This document shows positions 15,340 to 17,052 of a stretch of DNA of 17,052 nt, piece by piece. Origin of the DNA: DATLBY01 sp035526665 (lineage in GTDB: Bacteria; Acidobacteriota; Terriglobia; Bryobacterales; Bryobacteraceae); NCBI GenBank assembly GCA_035526665.1, contig DATLBY010000036.1:1-17052 (forward strand). The letters run 5' to 3'. The position numbers were made by a program, and so were the translations under genes. Within the stretch, counting starts at the first letter, position 1. The number at the start of each line of letters is the position of its first letter. The notes beneath the pieces were generated by a model. The model was not told where the DNA came from and did no database searches. It was given only the letters and a program-made list of their open reading frames with translations.

Positions 15340-17052
15340 GTGCTTTTGACCCGATCACTAGCTCTCTTAACGATCTCAATAGCAGCGGTGGGACACGCGG
15401 CGCCGCCGCCCCTCACAATAGACGGCACGATTAACGAACGGTTCTGGCAGGCTGTGCCTTCTCACCCATTGGGTCCTGGAGCCGGCGGCGAGATTCGGAC
15501 GGTTGTCGCGGGGAATTATTTATACATTGCAGCCCGCATGCCCGAGGCCGGCGGCAAAATTACCGCGCGTTCCATCGGACAGAATCCCGCCTGGGAGGAA
15601 GAAGACGCGCTGCGCATCACTGCGGGCGCGGGCATTGGTTACACCGACCGGGTTCTACAGGTGAACCCTTTGGGTGCGTACTCACTTGAGAAGGCGCGTC
15701 ACGTCGTACGGAAAAGTGAAAGCACGTATCCTTACTCGGATACTCAGGATGCCGATGTGGTGTATCAGAACATCGACAGATTTCTGGTGGCAAGCAAAGT
15801 CGATGATCAGGGCTGGACCGTCGAAGCGGCATTTCCTCTCAGTGAGCTCAGCGCTCCCGGGCCCGGGAGTATTTTTGTCAAGGCGGAGCGGACGCGCGCC
15901 CAACGCCAGGGAATGCCGGGCCAGACCTGGTACTGGCCTGTACTCGGCCCCGCCGCGAGAGTAGCGGTGATGCCGGGTATTGAATGGAACTCCGGCCCTC
16001 CGTCATTCCAGCCGCCTTTGATTGGAAATAAGGAGCCGCCTCTCGAAGTGGCTCGCGTAGCCGAGTTGCCACCGCTCAACACCGCGTGGGATTCCGGAAT
16101 GTGGCGCGGCGTTAGGACCTGGAGGCTATTGCGGGACGAGCCCTTGCCGCGTACGCCGCGGTTCGCCACCGACGTGAAGGTCTTGCACAATGATCGCGTG
16201 CTCTCGATCTTTGCGCGCTGTAGCGAGCCGGACACAATCAAGGCCGCCGTCAATGAGAACGATGGGCCCGTGGAGCGCGATGACAGCTTCCTTGTCTACC
16301 TGGCTACCTCCGGCTCCACGTACGTGCAAATTGCGGCGAACGCACTCGGGTATTTGAAAGACGACACGGGCTTCTCCGGGGGCCCGCGCATCTCCCGGCC
16401 TCGAGAGTGGGACAGCGGAACTCGCGTGGACGTGCAACGGCAGCCCGGAGCCTGGACAGTTCGATTGGACATTCCGTTGGAAACCGCTTCGCAGGTGCTG
16501 GGGGACGTTCGTATTCCTAAACAATGGCGCATTCTGCTCATGCGTGTGCGGGCCGGCCGTTCAGGTGAGCCGCGCGAAGCCAGCGTTCTACCTGTCATTC
16601 AAAGTGAGACATCGCTCTGTACCTCCCGGTATCGCCGGCTGAGCCTTACCTCGCGCGCTGCAGAGCATGTCGCAGCCCTGCCCCCGCCTGCAGCCTCGGC
16701 TTTTGACTGGCAGGTTTTGACGGCCGCCGAGAGAGACAAACTCCGCATCACAGGGCAGGTGGACCGCAACATCCGGGAACGCGTGCGCGCATTTCTGGAG
16801 GCGGAGCGCCGCGACCGGGATGCGATCGACTCGCGCGCCGCCTGGGAAAAGTTCAGAGACGTGCGCATGAATGCCATGCGGCAGTCCTTCGGCGAATTTC
16901 CGGCCCGCGATCCGCTCGAAACGCGCATTTCCAAAGAGTACAGCGGGACTGGCTACAAACGCCAGGATCTCGTCTACAAGACGCGTCCTGGGATGTGGGT
17001 CACCGCCAACCTCTATCTGCCGCTGGCTCCCGCGGCGAAGATGCCGGGAATG
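15340..17052 (+). CDS. Secreted protein with two CBM9-like domains and an alpha/beta-hydrolase start (3' partial)
   Basis: The frame is open from a GTG at 15340 to the window end (571 residues, C-terminus missing). The GTG start gives a clean signal peptide (MLLTRSLALLTISIAAVGHA, then APPP). A first CBM9/DOMON-like beta-sandwich opens with LTIDGTINERFWQAV (25-39) and runs to about 220, including WTVEAAFPLSEL. A second, at about 265-390, shows PRFATDVKVLHNDRVLSIFA and GAWTVRLDIPLE. From about 505 the helix NAMRQSFGEFP and the segment TRPGMWVTANLYLPL match the entry of acetyl-xylan-esterase or dienelactone-hydrolase-like alpha/beta-hydrolases. The nucleophile lies beyond the window. Probably an extracytoplasmic carbohydrate esterase or related hydrolase. 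It may be co-transcribed with the preceding metallohydrolase gene. Confidence 0.75.
   Translation, partial: MLLTRSLALLTISIAAVGHAAPPPLTIDGTINERFWQAVPSHPLGPGAGGEIRTVVAGNYLYIAARMPEAGGKITARSIGQNPAWEEEDALRITAGAGIGYTDRVLQVNPLGAYSLEKARHVVRKSESTYPYSDTQDADVVYQNIDRFLVASKVDDQGWTVEAAFPLSELSAPGPGSIFVKAERTRAQRQGMPGQTWYWPVLGPAARVAVMPGIEWNSGPPSFQPPLIGNKEPPLEVARVAELPPLNTAWDSGMWRGVRTWRLLRDEPLPRTPRFATDVKVLHNDRVLSIFARCSEPDTIKAAVNENDGPVERDDSFLVYLATSGSTYVQIAANALGYLKDDTGFSGGPRISRPREWDSGTRVDVQRQPGAWTVRLDIPLETASQVLGDVRIPKQWRILLMRVRAGRSGEPREASVLPVIQSETSLCTSRYRRLSLTSRAAEHVAALPPPAASAFDWQVLTAAERDKLRITGQVDRNIRERVRAFLEAERRDRDAIDSRAAWEKFRDVRMNAMRQSFGEFPARDPLETRISKEYSGTGYKRQDLVYKTRPGMWVTANLYLPLAPAAKMPGM

Noticed and set aside
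1..17052. Search by eye for CRISPR arrays, tRNAs, insertion-sequence ends and phage or defence genes
   Set aside because: No regularly spaced repeats, tRNA cloverleaf signatures, transposase motifs or defence-domain proteins were seen. The ankyrin repeats are protein-level and too diverged to be DNA repeats.

Overview
The window looks like a chromosomal segment from an Acidobacteriota genome, probably of the Solibacter/Bryobacterales type. This is inferred from gene content and not from a marker gene. It carries an ankyrin/CxxCH/QW-repeat secreted protein, a Tat-exported CehA/McbA-like metallohydrolase and a CBM9-like/esterase protein, all typical of large-genome soil acidobacteria. Composition is GC-rich, with many spurious antisense open frames. 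No tRNA, rRNA, CRISPR array, insertion sequence or phage gene was recognised.

Layout. Positions 1-1881 (minus) hold the start and most of a secreted ankyrin-repeat protein with one CxxCH haem motif and a squalene-cyclase-like toroid; its last residues lie outside the window. Positions 2004-3002 (minus) are gapA, glycolytic NAD-type GAPDH, with a 317-bp leader region upstream. Positions 3320-4624 (minus) are an ACS-family (hexuronate-type) MFS transporter. An intrinsic terminator (4655-4688, minus) separates it from a compact nine-gene minus-strand cluster at 4710-12594. In transcription order this is nadB, a Na+/Ca2+-exchanger-family membrane protein, hslV, hslU, an FN3 lipoprotein, an FAH-family hydrolase, a small transaldolase, a DUF3592-like membrane protein and a secreted Dabb-domain protein. 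Junctions in the cluster are overlaps or gaps of 0-15 nt, so it is probably one operon that ends at the terminator.

A 112-bp divergent region (12595-12706) separates nadB from two plus-strand genes for exported hydrolases. These are a Tat-signal CehA/McbA-type PHP-like metallohydrolase (12707-15301) and, 38 nt later, a signal-peptide protein with two CBM9-like domains and the beginning of an alpha/beta-hydrolase, cut by the window end (15340-17052).

Working together: the minus-strand genes mix housekeeping (NAD synthesis, HslUV proteolysis, sugar-phosphate and glycolytic enzymes) with envelope proteins. The plus-strand pair looks like extracytoplasmic degradation of ester- or carbohydrate-linked substrates. 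Nothing here is clearly a defence or mobile system. The most unusual items are the ankyrin-haem-toroid fusion, the long mixed operon with its single visible terminator, an 11-bp inverted repeat framing the gapA leader, and two gene starts with a -10 box almost directly on the start codon.
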